From Cycas panzhihuaensis (Eukaryota > Cycadophyta), in assembly GCA_023213395.1 (NCBI GenBank), contig CM041465.1, positions 141,925,741 through 141,989,740 on the forward strand: DNA of 64,000 nt. The letters are read 5' to 3'. Position 1 is the stretch's first letter. Each line of letters opens with the position of its first letter. Positions 43,420 through 55,122 of this stretch are shown piece after piece. The notes under the pieces were generated by a model. The model worked only from the letters and a program-made list of their open reading frames with translations. It was not told the DNA's origin and made no database searches. Both the position numbers and the translations under genes were made by a program.

Positions 43420-43935
43420 TTGCATCGCCTCTGTGGCCCTGCGTCACCTCATTAGCTCAGGCTCTCTGTGGGTTATCTGTGCGTCTCTGTGACCCTGCGT
43501 CACCTCTCTGGCTCCGTCTTGACGTGCCCGCCTTCCGCCCGTTGGCTGCGTATTTGGGCATTTTTGCGGTCTGCGTGCAGACTGTTCGCCTCGTGCAACG
43601 CCTTCTTCTCACACTTTTCAGCCTGTGTGCACTGTTCAGCCACTGTTCGACCTGTGTTCTCCGTCGCCCCCCGTGTGCATCACCTCGTTGGCAATTGGTT
43701 CCTACACTTGCCTTGCCTCGATTCTGCCAGGACTTCCCCATCCGTTGGCATCCTCGATTCTGCCATCTCGGCGTTCTGTTGCCGTTCCTGCTAGGGCATT
43801 CCTTTGCGCCTATCCCGGAAGCTTTCTCTCTACGCAGCTCGGCACGTACCTAAGCACTTGTATCGGCGTGTAAGCCGTTTGTGGCATCGGCGTAAGCTGT
43901 GATTATTGCCGTTTTATCTACTATTCGCCTATGTT
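43420..43935 (+). repeat. GC-rich LTR-like sequence
   Basis: A CpG-rich block in AT-rich surroundings that ends directly before a gypsy-type primer site, the position of a 5' LTR. It contains a diverged tandem repeat of CTCTGTGGCCCTGCGTCACC (43429-43505, period about 54). Open frames on both strands here overlap without domain. No second copy is in the window and its left edge is unclear. Confidence 0.4.
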
Positions 43936-43952
43936 TGGCGCCCACCGTGGGG
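43936..43952 (+). promoter_or_regulatory. Gypsy-type primer-binding site
   Basis: TGGCGCCCACCGTGGGG, the form seen in many plant gypsy (Tat-type) LTR elements. It is in an ideal setting after the GC-rich block. Confidence 0.6.
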
Positions 43953-44094
43953 CCCAAACCCGCGCCTCTGTGTAATCTGCTCGGTCTCCGTGTTACTGCA
44001 TCGCGTTTTGGCCTCTGTGATCGGTGCTACTGGTTACTGGCTGGCTATCTCGAACTCTTCGGCGTACTCTTTCTATTATCGGTGCGCATCAGTT

Positions 44095-44142
44095 GTTTAT
44101 TAACACAGCGTGGCAGTCGTTTATTAACACAGCGTGGCAGTC
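44095..44142 (+). repeat. Perfect 24-bp tandem duplication
   Basis: Two identical head-to-tail copies beginning GTTTATTAACACAGCG and ending GGCAGTC, 44095-44118 and 44119-44142, in the region after the primer site. Confidence 0.9.
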
Positions 44143-44179
44143 ATTTTTATATGTACATCTGCGTTACACAGCTATAAGT

Positions 44180-45640
44180 GCACCCGACTCTGAATTTTAG
44201 TATTATGGCATTTTTTTAAAGGCGGCATTATTTTTTTTAAATGTTTTGAAAAATTTAATTATATTTAATATAATTTTAATTCCACATCTTATCTTAGCCC
44301 TCTTACTCTCCGCCCTTGGTTTCATTTAGTCACCACGTGACCTCTCTTGTTATCACAAGGAGTTTAATAAGATTTTATACTATTTTTTTTAATTTTTTAT
44401 TTTTCATAGGGTTATTGGCGCTTTTGTGGCCATAAGTTCTCGTTGGCTCATCGGTTTCAGACGAAACCTATGCCAATAGATCAGAAATTTTCTGCATAAT
44501 CGATTTGTTGGTCATAAGACCAATTCGGTGCCAATTTGGCCTTGTTTCGATTATTTTAATATTAGTCTTTCAAAATTTCAGCAATTTTGGCATTTTTAAC
44601 AAAATCGGTTTTAGAACTGGCTGTAATTTATTACTGGTAAACTGGTTTTGCCCAAATTTTCTCTATAGCGATCTACGTTATATAGACTTTAATACCCACT
44701 TTTTACTTCAATTTTTTTAGTTCACCTTCACTAATATTTTAATCGCTGAAATAAGGAATTTAGTTATTTTTGCCTATTTTTTTAACATTCTCCATAAAGA
44801 CACTTGTTACATTTTTCACTATAACTTTTACATTTTTTATCAGATTTCAATTCCATTAGCTTCGTTGGGAAGCTAACTCATTTCTCTTTATTTTGACATA
44901 TTTTTCTATATATTTTGACACGTTTTTCTTATATTTCAAATCAGTCAAAGTTGAGGTATCTCATCGCCCTAAATCTACTATTTTTTACACCTCCTTTTAA
45001 TTTTTTTTCAAAATTTTCAATTGGAAGAACATTGATTACTTCATAAATAATATTTTTCTAAAGGTTAATTAGTCATTTTATGCAATTTTTGCCTACCCCG
45101 CTCCTGTTAGGCTCCATAAGGAGGTCCATATCTTTGCATTATTCAAATTGTGATTTATTGGTACCCATTTTCAAAACCGTTTATTTCATTGGATTCACAC
45201 CTCATCAATCTACATATTGGTAAAATTTTAAGCTATTCTGACATTATTCAATATAGTTTTCAAGCAGTTAAATTTGAGCATATACATACATCCTAATAAG
45301 CTTATCTTCTTTCAAAATTTTTAAGAAAATTCTAGTTTATATCTCATTTTTAAACTCAAGGTTTTTACTTGATCTTTCTACAAGCATTTTAAGCTATTTC
45401 GAACTAGGAATCTGATAAGGCAATATATATTTTTCTCAAAGAAAAGTTATTTTTATACAAAAAGGGAAAGTTTTTCTTACATTGAAGATTTACATTTACT
45501 CATTTGAGAAATTGGTATTTTTGAAAACTCTTTATATTTCATTCTCAAAAGTTTATTTCAGTTTTGCATAAGTGAAAAAGATTTTTTAAGTTTGCTTTCA
45601 AACGCATTATTATTTTCTTATTGATTACATTGCTTTCAAA
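44180..45640. other. AT-rich stretch, no gene seen
   Basis: About 1.4 kb of T-rich sequence ahead of a copia gag scrap; it could be a leader. No domain or RNA gene seen. Confidence 0.4.
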
Positions 45641-45910
45641 ATGGCATAATTCCCTATTTTTGATGGCCATAACTTTTCACTATGGTATGACACCATGTAA
45701 ACTTACTTTATTGAATATGATCTTTTAAAGTATTTACAACATGAATGTGACCTTAGCATTAAAGAAAATTTTAGAAAAGATAATGAAGTTTTAGGTTTAT
45801 TATTTTTTAGTAATTAGAATAATAAACCACTTTGTAATAATCTTGTAGCTATAAAATCCCCTTTAAAAATATATTTAAAGCTTTTAATTAATAAAAAGGT
45901 ACTTTAAAAA
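45641..45910 (+). pseudogene. gag: Copia gag fragment
   Basis: Starts with Met, Ala, a stop, then FPIFDGHNFSLWYDTM, the classic N-terminal copia Gag pattern (F-x-G-x-N-[FY]-x-x-W). TYFIEYDLLKYLQHECDLSI and KDNEVLGLLFFS follow. At least three stops occur and homology fades by about 45910. No family link with A-C or F is evident. Confidence 0.65.
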
Positions 45911-46913
45911 TATAAAATAAGATGAAAGAAAGGGGTTTATAAAGTCAGAAAATAGATACTTGGCTGCAAAGTTATGAGCAAAACAACTCAACTTATTTAT
46001 TATAAACTAAGAATTGAATTGTGATGTTATAGTTTTATGACTTAGTCACACTTCATGTTGCAACTTTATGACTTGATCTTACTTGGGCTAATAAATCGTG
46101 ATCTGGTCACACTTCATGTTATACCTAGTCATGTTTAGGCTATATATGACTATCTGCTTATCTAAAAGGTACTTAATAAACTTCAAAAATAATCTCAATC
46201 TAATTAAATTTTATATTATCTTTGTAATTTTTTTTATGCAAAGTTAAAATTTCCCTCCTTGCATATGGATTTGTCAACTGTGCATGAATGAAATCTATAA
46301 AAAAAACTAAATGGATTGATCAAATTTCTTGGGCATATCTATAGATCAATCTCCTCAGTTGCTTGATAGATTTGAAGGCTATCTATTAAGCAATCAACTT
46401 TAAACACATCTTTTCTTTCATAGTTATATCTATATTCTCCACATAGGTGAGATTAAAGACTCTTACAACTATAAGTTTCTTGTTAGCATCGTATCATATA
46501 GGGATCCCACAACTATGTAAACAAATCTAGGCATATGTTCTTTATATGATAACTCAAGTGGACCTTCCACTATGGAGAGATCCTCTCAATGCATTCACAT
46601 AGATGATAATGGCATAGGTCACAATAACACTTGAGGAGGTCTCATGAAGAAGAGCCTATCATAATGTTTCATAATCATGGCTAGTCATCACGGAGGTCAC
46701 ACAAATAAAAGGAGCTTAGGGTTACATATAGGTAGGGTTTGTATAAATGATGATAAATGAATGGATAAGAACAAAGATAAATAGAGTTGAATAGACCTTA
46801 AATGGACTAGAATGAGATCATAAATGGGGTTTTATTTTCATAATGGAATATACCAGCTTCTTCTATCGATGAATAATTAACCTATAATAAATGAGTATAT
46901 ATAAGAGAACACT
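45911..46913. other. AT-rich stretch, no gene seen
   Basis: It contains a duplicated phrase (TTTATGACTTAGTCACACTTCATGT-like, twice near 46035-46130). It may be leader of the minus-strand element whose LTR starts at 46928. Confidence 0.35.
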
Positions 46914-46925
46914 ACTTTGATACCA
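46914..46925 (-). promoter_or_regulatory. Diverged primer-binding site
   Basis: The minus strand reads TGGTATCAAAGT, one or two changes from TGGTATCAGAGC, two bases from an LTR-like start. Confidence 0.6.
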
Positions 46926-46927
46926 AA

Positions 46928-47447
46928 TGACAGAATTAGAATTAATCTAATTACTAAAAAACATATTATATGATCTTTATTCTTTTGTATCCAACAAATA
47001 TAAGCTCATCAAATATATTATAAATATATTCAAATGAACACAATATGTAGAGGATTTGAAATTGGCTCTAACCTAAAATAATAACAAATCAAACTAGTTG
47101 ATGATAAATATAGAAGTTTGATAGAGTTTTAACTTTTACTAGATATACAACCTTATATCTCTTTCTAAGAATATGATGAGTGTAGACATGACCTTAATTT
47201 ATAGAGGGCTCGATGTGTATCACTTTATAAATGGTGGATATGGATTGAACCTCACATGCTCACACTTCATTAGACCTCATATTACATACACCTAATTGGA
47301 TAATTATGAGGCTAAAGTGGGATGATGACCCTCAATTAGGAAGTATAACATTAAGGTATAAATTAAATACATTTACACTTTATCTAAGTAAAGTGACTAA
47401 CTTTAGATAAAAGTACATGAAAATGTTATTATATTTTAACATAAACA
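46928..47447 (-). repeat. LTR of a minus-strand element
   Basis: On the plus strand it starts TGACAGAATTAG and ends ACATAAACA. On the minus strand CTATAAATTAAGG near 47194-47206 is a good TATA box at mid-length. The partner LTR was not found in the window. Confidence 0.55.
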
Positions 47448-47715
47448 CCAATATGATCGAGGTTCATAACATTACTATACTCAAAATGCCTTGTAAAATC
47501 ATGGTTCAAAAGCATTTACACTCTATAGTAGAAACTCACCTCACAAACAAATAGACTAACCCCCCCTGCCCCCCTCATTAGTCATAAATAAGCATACTTA
47601 AACAAGTTTAAAATAAACCCTTAATAAGTGGATACAATCATAGTTTTACATCCTAACTTGAGTCAAAATATGGTTGAATCAGGGCTCTAATAGACCAAGT
47701 TCTAATAGATTTGAC

Positions 47716-47900
47716 TTTAATACTAATTATTAGATACAAATGCCCAAATATAGGTCTAGGTTCATACAATACTATGAAATATAAAGATGTGTGAGTGAAA
47801 GAATTAAAGAATAGTATATACAAATATATAATACAATATACTTATGGGAAATGAATAATTCTAACTATATTATACCAAAACACTCATAATATTATCTTCT
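47716..47900 (-). repeat. LTR-like repeat J, right copy, with primer-site remnant
   Basis: 47731-47900 matches 23079-23285 for about 150 bases (AAATATAGGTCTAGG and onward). Just to its left, 47716-47728 reads on the minus strand TAGTATTAAAGTC, a decayed TGGTATCAGAGTC primer site. This fits a 5' LTR of a minus-strand element. Confidence 0.45.
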
Positions 47901-48500
47901 ACTTATACAACTACCTTCTATGATTCTATATAGGTAAACAAGAAACAAAAATAAATATTGGGCAAATAGTGTCCACTCATAATATTATTTTATGGAATTT
48001 CATATAGATTAATAAGTAATAAAAATAATAATGGAGAAAAGGATATAATATTTTACTACTTGAAGATCACAAGACTAAATATTTTAATGATATATACCAA
48101 TAAAATATGCATAAAAATTACCATATTTATAAGAAATAAAAACTGAGTCTTTTGTATTCTCTTCAAGGTGAGGAATCCTGCCCACAAGGATCCTTAAGGC
48201 CAAAAATATGGTAAATCTAAATGTACAAAAGATGATCTTAAACCAAGGCCAAAAGCACCTATAAAGAAGCAGCCAAACTAATTTTAGGTCATCTAGAATA
48301 CTAAAGAAATCAGCCAGAATAATACAAGTAAATTGACTAGAATAAACATTAAGAAGTAAGCTAGAATAATACTAGAATAAACATTAAGAATTCATCCAAA
48401 ATAATCTTAAAATCAACTAAAAAGATTATTAAGAAGTTGGCCAAAATAAGGATAAATAAGGTGGTCAACCAGACCAACCTATCTTTAAAGGTGGAAACTC
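47901..48500. other. AT-rich stretch with degenerate short repeats
   Basis: Between 48290 and 48440 the words AGAATAATAC, AGAATAAACATTAAGAA and close variants recur with irregular spacing. No gene seen. Confidence 0.4.
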
Positions 48501-48911
48501 TATAAGTCCCTCCCTATAAAAGCATGCTCTACCCTCAAAGCATGGGAAGGTTTAGATGCTACTGGTACCATTCTTTGGATTCCTAAGTGGCATCTTCATG
48601 ATCTAGTATTTTGTATTTTATTAAGCACTCTTGTATTTCTTTGGAGTGTAGCCTTTATATATAAATCTATAAGATACATTCTAGTTCTATAATTATTTTT
48701 CCTTCCTCATTGAGTATTAACATCTTTAACTAAGGAGTGGTAGTTTGTACAAGCTTTTCTTTGAGGTAAAAAATATGGAAGACATTATAAATATGACTTT
48801 CTAGTGGTAAGTTTAGTCAGTATATGACTTCATCCACTTTGTTAATTATTTAGTATGACCCAAAAATTCTTCATTATAACTTAAGATTACCTAATTGTTT
48901 CATTATGGATT
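48501..48911 (-). pseudogene. Gypsy H pol fragment 1 (integrase C-terminus)
   Basis: C-terminal integrase of an old minus-strand gypsy. Readable are YYKSIMKQLGNLKL, IFGSY with a stop and IINKVDEVIY, then LPLESHIYNVFHIFYLKEKL, the usual HNVFHVSxLK ending. It abuts the left LTR of G. The upstream part continues at 54508. Confidence 0.65.
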
Positions 48912-49250
48912 TGTAGTAAAACAAGCATCTACTATTGTCTTTACATATAAATTTAAGTATTATCCAACACAAACATAATGAAGAAGGTATTTCATACACA
49001 GTATAATCACTGATGAAATCTCTCAATGAGAAGATTCAATTAAATTCAAAAATATACAATGATCAATTAGAGGAATGGAGAAAATTTATACAAGTGGTGT
49101 GCAATTATTCAAATGAGTTTCTACCTTTTTATATCTTCCACCAAGTATCTTTTGATATGTCCTAACAAATATTCAAATTATAGACTAGCTATTGAGCTTA
49201 ATTAATGGCTAACTACTATGGTTATTAACTAAGTTGTGAGAAGTGTAATA
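48912..49250 (-). repeat. Gypsy G 3' LTR (left)
   Basis: It matches 54169-54507 closely from TCTTTACATATA onward to GAAGTGTAATA. The first dozen bases align less well and could instead belong to H. Confidence 0.75.
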
Positions 49251-49293
49251 AGTCCCCCACCCCCTACCCCCCCTACCCCCCCTCCCCCCCTCT
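49251..49293 (-). promoter_or_regulatory. Gypsy G polypurine tract
   Basis: A 40-base C-rich run on the plus strand, so G-rich with A on the minus strand, directly inside the 3' LTR. It is longer than usual. Confidence 0.65.
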
Positions 49294-52200
49294 TCAAGAT
49301 GCTTTACCCTCAAAGCATGGGAAGGTTAGGAAAGCTCCTCAAAATCTCCTTAGATTCCTAGTGGATGGAAGGGACTGCTATTTGATAAAATGTGCCTTGA
49401 TTGTTTGATGTTATAATTATTTGGTGTGAGTGTTAAGGATTGCCTTTGGGGTGAGAATAAATTAGCCTTCATCATTGAGCATAGTTAATTTTGACTGAGG
49501 AATAATTTGGGACCTAATTTTTGGTTTGACACTAAAGACATAAAAGACATTATGAATCTAGGCTCTAAGAATACCCAAGGCATATGCAATAGGATAAATC
49601 CACTATAGGATTTAAAATGGTCCATAAAACTGAGGGGTAAGCCTTTATGTTTTATAGGCTTTAAGTGAAGACTATTTATAGGGTTGTAATTTAACAAATA
49701 TCCAGTTACTTATATTGAATTAGAATTCATAATGGTGGTTATTAGGTTGCTACTTTATATGATTCTGGGTTAGTTGAAGATTGTCCTTAAGATCTTGAAT
49801 TAGGTCATTTATTTGTTATTGAATTTATTTGATACCTAGTACCTTGGCCATTTTTTTGAAAAAATAAATTGATATCTAGTGGCAGATAGCTATAAATTTC
49901 TAAAAATGGAGACATCTTTATAGTTGAATGGTATGAAGTGTTATACCAATACTTAGCTAGATGTAAGCACTACATCTATTGAGATTACTTATCTCAAGTG
50001 AAGCAATGTAAATAGCATTTAAGGTATTTATTAATAACCTTAGTTTTACCATATGTTTGTGGGTGGTAGGTGATACTTGTTTGCAACTCTATAGTAGCTA
50101 ACTAAAATAAGTTAGTCTAAAATTTACTAGTGAACTTTAGGACCTGGTCACTAATAATTGTTTAGAGAAACATGTGAAGATAATGAATAGTGTTTATAAT
50201 TAAATCAATAATTTGAAACATAAATGTTATACTATAGAGAGGTATAATATTAGCATATTTTGTTAAGCAGTCTACAATAATCATAATAGTAATTTAACCT
50301 ATAAATTTAGGTATACCTATAATAAAATCCATATTGATAATAGTTCAATTATGATTCAGAATAGGTAAGGGATGAAGTAGAACTATAAGCTTAATTGCTC
50401 CTACCTTTTATCATTCATAAATATTACAAGGGGCAATGAAGTGTTGAATATCAATTTCCTCCCTTGGCCAATAAAAGGACCTTCTGATATGGTCATAAGT
50501 TTTATTAAACCTAGGATGGCCAGAGGATAGTGTGGCATGACACTCCTCAAGTATAGTCTTTTTTAATGTTAAAGTTAGAGATAGGTAAATCCTATCTTTA
50601 TATAATAATGTATTTATTTAGAGTGACTAATTTAGTGGTGCTTTACCCTAGAGGTACTCTTGTAGCCTAGATTTTGCTATGCAGTCACTATCATAATCAA
50701 CATGGAGTTGATCAATCTATATAGGAAGTGCTATGGAAATAGAGTGATAAGAGTCTTATTTATATTTCTTAGATAAGTTATCATCCACTATGTTATCTAT
50801 CCCTTTCTTATATACAATGTTAAAATCAAAATCTTGATTTTTTTTTAGCCATTTTCATTGCAACTCAGATAAGATTGTCTATTGAACAAGATACTTAAGG
50901 TTGTAATAGTCTATATACACTATGGATTTGCTTCCAAAGAGGTATTAATGCCATTTAGATAAGGCATGAAGGATGGCCAATATTTCTTTATTTAAAGACA
51001 AGTAGGTTTATTCATAAAGGTTGGGTTTCCTACTCTAAAATTCTATGGGCTTTTTTCTTACATAAGGTCAATACCAATACCTATTCCAGATGTATTACTA
51101 TATAATTTAAATGGTTTAGAAAATTTAGGCATTACTAAAATGGGGGTAGAAGTAATTACAACCTTTAAGTTGGTAAAGGCTTTTTCTACTAAATCTAACC
51201 ATTGAAAGGAATTTTTCTTACAAAGATCAATAAGTATGACTACAATGGAAGAGTAATGTTGCATATAATGCCTATAGAATCATGTAAGTCCCAAGAACCC
51301 TTAAAGAGATATGATTATTTTAGGTATTGACCATCAAGAATGGTTTGAATTTTATTAAGATCCATTTGAACACCATGAATGGAAATAATGTGGCCTAAAT
51401 ATTTGATTGATTATTGGACAAAATAGCACTTGGTTTTCCTAGCAAATAAATGATTCCAGCTTAGAATTCTTAATGCCTTATCTAGATGATTTAGATACTA
51501 TTATCGATTTACTATAAATTAAAATGTTGTTAAAGAAAACCATGATGAACTTATGTAAGAAGGAAGTAAGTACCTTCTTCATTATGGCTTAAAATGTTGT
51601 TGGAGCATTTGTTGTTAGAGCATTATGGATTAAAATGTTGGAGCATAATCTTGAATTCATATAATCCTTGGTGTGTTTTGAAGGTTATCTTGGTATAACC
51701 AATTATTCTAATATGGATCTAGTAATACCTAGATTACAGATCAAATTTTTAGAAGAATGATGCACCGTGAAATTTGTTAATAACATCACCCATTCTTGGA
51801 ATAGGATATTTATTCTTTATCATAATTCTGTTCAATACCTGATAGTCAATACAAAGGTAAAATGACCTATCCTTTTGGTGTTTTAGGATAACTGGAGTTA
51901 CATAAGGACTTTCATTATGAGTAGTTCAATAAGTCATTAGTAAGTCATTCAATCTTTGTCTTCTACTTGCGGCCATATCTATAGGGGCAGATAAAGACTA
52001 GATCTTTTCCTGGCATGATTTCAATAATATGTTCTATACCATGATCTAGTAGAAGTCTAATTGGTAGGGATTACAAGACTGATTGATGTTGGTCTAAGAG
52101 ATCTTGAAGGGCATGGGTTTGGTCTAGTTTAAGAGATTCTTCCAGTGTGCTTGACTTATTAGAAAAGACATGAGCAATGAATCTTACATATCCCTTATTA

Positions 52201-52700
52201 AGTAACTTATCCATCTTTACTACTAAGATGACTTTGGCGTCAAGTGTTATGATTTTGAAAAATTGATGTAGCTTTCCTTCCTAGTAAAAATAAATAAAAT
52301 TTTAATCATGATTTAGTGCATAGGTGCCAAGCTTTTGAAGCCACTTGACTCCTAAAATGACATCTAATATTCTGATGGGAAAAGCATAATAGTCAGTGCA
52401 AAAGGAAAAGGAATTGATTTGCAACTCTAAATTAGGAAGTTCTCCATCATAATTAATTTATCTTTTACAAGGTATTGCAATATGAATTATTTTGGTCCTA
52501 TCAATATGGGTACCTAAGCAAATGGCTAACTTAGTATCAACAAAGTTGTGTGTGCTATTTGGATCAATAAGAACTGCCACTTTTTATTTTTGTAGGAATC
52601 CTTATAACCTATTTATATTGGGTTGCTATATTTTTGAAATAAATGCGAAGGAAATAAGTGTTTGGACACACTCAATTGGTGGCTACTCTTTAGTGGGTTT
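49294..52700 (-). pseudogene. pol: Gypsy G pol: protease, RT, RNase H, integrase
   Basis: Minus strand, right to left. Protease near 52480-52590: DPNSTHNFVDTKLAICLG, where DSG is now DPN. RT (about 51290-52040): YVDD-box region reads VFFNNILIYS (about 51500-51550), both catalytic Asp replaced by Asn. RNase H (50800-51264): FQWLDLVEKAFTNLK, STPILVMPKFSKPFKLYSNT and SGIGIGIDLM, with the first Asp as Asn. Integrase (about 49450-50480): SMDFIIGIPKFIG, ITIMIIVDCLTKYA and later parts; 49485-49697 encodes a Pro-rich C-terminal piece. Stops throughout. The order PR-RT-RH-INT is gypsy; the KPFKLYSNTSGIGIG style is of the chromovirus/Tekay type. Confidence 0.8.
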
Positions 52701-53600
52701 TTCTTCATCCAAAATGTCTAGTTCTTCTTCATCCATGTTAACTTCAACTATATAGAACTAGTTTCTTTTAGGGTAGATGTTAAGGTGTCCTATAACCCAC
52801 TTGACACCATATTTCTTGTAATTTTTATTTAATATTAGCTTATCATTATCCCTTGGTTAAGTAGTTGCTACTAGTTGACTATTGAAGGAGGGGAAACACC
52901 TAGGAGGTAGGTAATAGTAAATTTATATTTAATATTTAATTTCATCTTATTTATATAAGAGTACATCTTTCTCCATGGACTTGGGCTAGAACATCTTGAC
53001 TTTAGTGTTAATATAATACTAAAGGTTTGCATGGCAAAATTGAGAAGCTTCTTCATTGATTAAAATAGTCTTGAGTTGTAATTTTTTAAAACACTCTATA
53101 AACTCCTTAACCAAAGAATCCTATTGAAAGTATTAAGATAACTAAACCGTGTATGGGGTGGAATTGGGACCTTTAATGTAAGTTCAAATTGCATCAATAA
53201 AATCATCATAGAGAATGTATCCTTGGTTGGCATATCATTTTTTAGTCTAAATATATAAGTTCCCTTCCATATGGTTGATGGCAAAATAAACCTTTTTTCC
53301 TAAGGCTATGACAATGAGGCCTTTGAATATAGTGTTTAATTTATCTATCCATTTATTGAAGTTGATTATGCTTTTAATGCTAAAATTTAAAATAATAAGC
53401 TATTTCTTGTATTAGATCAATGATTGACTTTTAATATTATTTACCTTATGTTGAGAGTCATGTGATTTGCCCTTGGCTTCAGTCTACCTAGCTATAAGTT
53501 TATTAATAGTCCCATTCATCTATTTATCCAATGTTCTATGGTGTTAAGGTGATTAAACATATCCATATTGGTGTTCGCTATGTTATCCATTCATAATCAC
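52701..53600 (-). pseudogene. gag: Gypsy G gag remnant
   Basis: Gag position of G, between protease and leader. Readable pieces on the minus strand include a CDKEKLQY-like nucleocapsid stretch near 52790-52830, a segment with VYFAINHMEGNLYI near 53240-53290, and INKWIDKLNTIFKG near 53330-53360. Heavy decay prevents exact limits. Confidence 0.5.
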
Positions 53601-54151
53601 TTTGAATACTTAATCATAGTAACTTTAATTGATCGTAATCAAATCTCTAAAACTAAAGACTATTTTGTATTTGTTCATTGCAGTCTTATATGAGAGAAAT
53701 TTGTAGCTATTAACTAAAGATCATGTGTTGGTTACTAGATGTAATTAGAGATGAGTATATAAGGCATCTAATCAAAGTAAGATAAAAGAGATAATGATAG
53801 ATGCATGAGTGTTAGGTAGTAGGTGTATATATAGAATAGATGGCATAAAACTACGATTGACAGCAATTTAATGAAGATGGACTACAACGAATATGAGCCA
53901 CAAAAAGGATTGTTGGAAGGCATATAAAGGGAATAGAAGACTGATGGTGAGGATATGGAGGATGCTGCCAGTAGTGATGACAAATAGAGATAATAGCCTA
54001 TACGATACTATGGAGGGGAGGTCAAAAAATATAAAGCGTGGCATAAAAATATATAGAATCACTATGTAGGAAAATAAGAATGTTACAATTATCTTATTAT
54101 TTAGAAGAAGAGTGTGTTTCGTTAAGCCTATAACAAAGCAAGATCTTAGGT
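53601..54151. other. Gypsy G leader
   Basis: Between gag and primer site. The 99-residue minus frame at 53868-54167 is hydrophobic but runs into the primer site, so it is taken as chance. Confidence 0.4.
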
Positions 54152-54166
54152 CCCAATCTAATACCA
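54152..54166 (-). promoter_or_regulatory. Gypsy G primer-binding site
   Basis: The minus strand reads TGGTATTAGATTGGG, a mutated TGGTATCAGAGC-type site, two bases from the LTR. Confidence 0.75.
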
Positions 54167-54168
54167 CT

Positions 54169-54507
54169 TGTAATAGACCAAGTGCCTATTACTATCTTTA
54201 CATATAGTTTAAAGTATTATCTAACATAGACATAATGAAGAAGGTATTTGGTGTATAAAGTAGTCACTAATAAAATCTCTCAATGAGAAGATTTAATTGA
54301 ATTCAAAAACATATAATGATCAATTATAAGAATATGAGAAATTTATACAAGTTGTATGCAACCATTCAAATGACTTTCCACCTTTTTATATCTCATGCCA
54401 AGTGCCTTTTGACATCTCCTGCTAAATATTCAAATGATAAACTAGCTATTAAGCTTAATTGATAGCTAACTACCATGGTTACTAATCAAGTTATAAGAAG
54501 TACAACA
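54169..54507 (-). repeat. Gypsy G 5' LTR (right)
   Basis: It starts TGTAATAGACC and ends AAGTACAACA on the plus strand, 339 bases. Differences from the left copy are mainly transitions. Confidence 0.8.
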
Positions 54508-55122
54508 TGCTTGTTTATAAGGTTGGAGTCTTAAGAAGACCTAATCTCCTATTGTAAAAGACCTCTCTATTTTGTGTAAGATCTTCTTATTATTTTATTT
54601 AAATCCTAGCTAGATTTAGATTAACTTGTAGTATTTGTAATATTTTTTGCTTTTATTCTTGTTCTTCATGAATATATTGGACCTGTATTATCTTTGCCCA
54701 TGTAAGGGGAGATGGAGGTTCAAAACTATGCAATGCTTAGAATGGAGTCATTTTTATCGATGTATATTATGTAATGTTATACCGTTACTCAACTAAATGA
54801 AGCCACTTATACTATTGTTGTTATTTGTTTGATGTGAAATTTCATAAATATCCTTCCAAAGATTTATTTACTGCTTTTTTTTAATTATCTTATTGGGGGT
54901 GGTAAGTTGTACTCATAGATAATTTTATGCTTACCATCTTGAATAACTACTATAAAAAATTACTTACGAATTTTTTATCATAGTCACTGACTATGACCTT
55001 TAGAAATTAATAGAAATGATAAATATCTTTGATGAAGAGTTTGACAATATGACTTGCTTTTGCTATCACTTAGAGTCCTAAAAAATAGGCATATTTAGTG
55101 AGGTAATTGATAATGATGAATA
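54508..55122 (-). pseudogene. Gypsy H pol fragment 2 (integrase core)
   Basis: Minus-strand integrase of H between the G and F insertions. Readable are IIINYLTKYA at the F edge (normally IIVDRLTKYAHF, so Asp is Asn), IHYFY and VIVSDYDKKFV (second Asp position), then the C-terminal DWVFLRLQPYKQ at the G edge. Stops are present. It continues in 62437-62640. Confidence 0.7.

Larger units (their letters stand above)
48912..54507 (-). mobile_element. Ty3/gypsy element G nested in H
   Basis: Minus-strand gypsy with two LTRs of about 339 bp, primer site, and gag, protease, RT, RNase H and integrase remnants. It is inserted into the integrase C-terminal region of H: the flanks read YYKSIMKQ on the left and DWVFLRLQPYKQ on the right, consecutive parts of a gypsy integrase. 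No clean target duplication was found; the left LTR start may carry a small deletion. Confidence 0.8.

Noticed and set aside
43416-44177. Several Cys/Leu-rich plus-strand open frames
   Set aside because: They sit in a GC-rich LTR-like block and primer-site region, overlap each other in different frames and have no known motif.
48290-48440. Irregular short repeats considered as a CRISPR-like array
   Set aside because: Units vary in length and sequence, there are no unique spacers, and the setting is plant nuclear repeats.
53868-54167. A 99-residue hydrophobic minus-strand frame considered as a membrane or envelope-like protein
   Set aside because: It starts inside the primer site of gypsy G and covers its leader; no signal or family motif.
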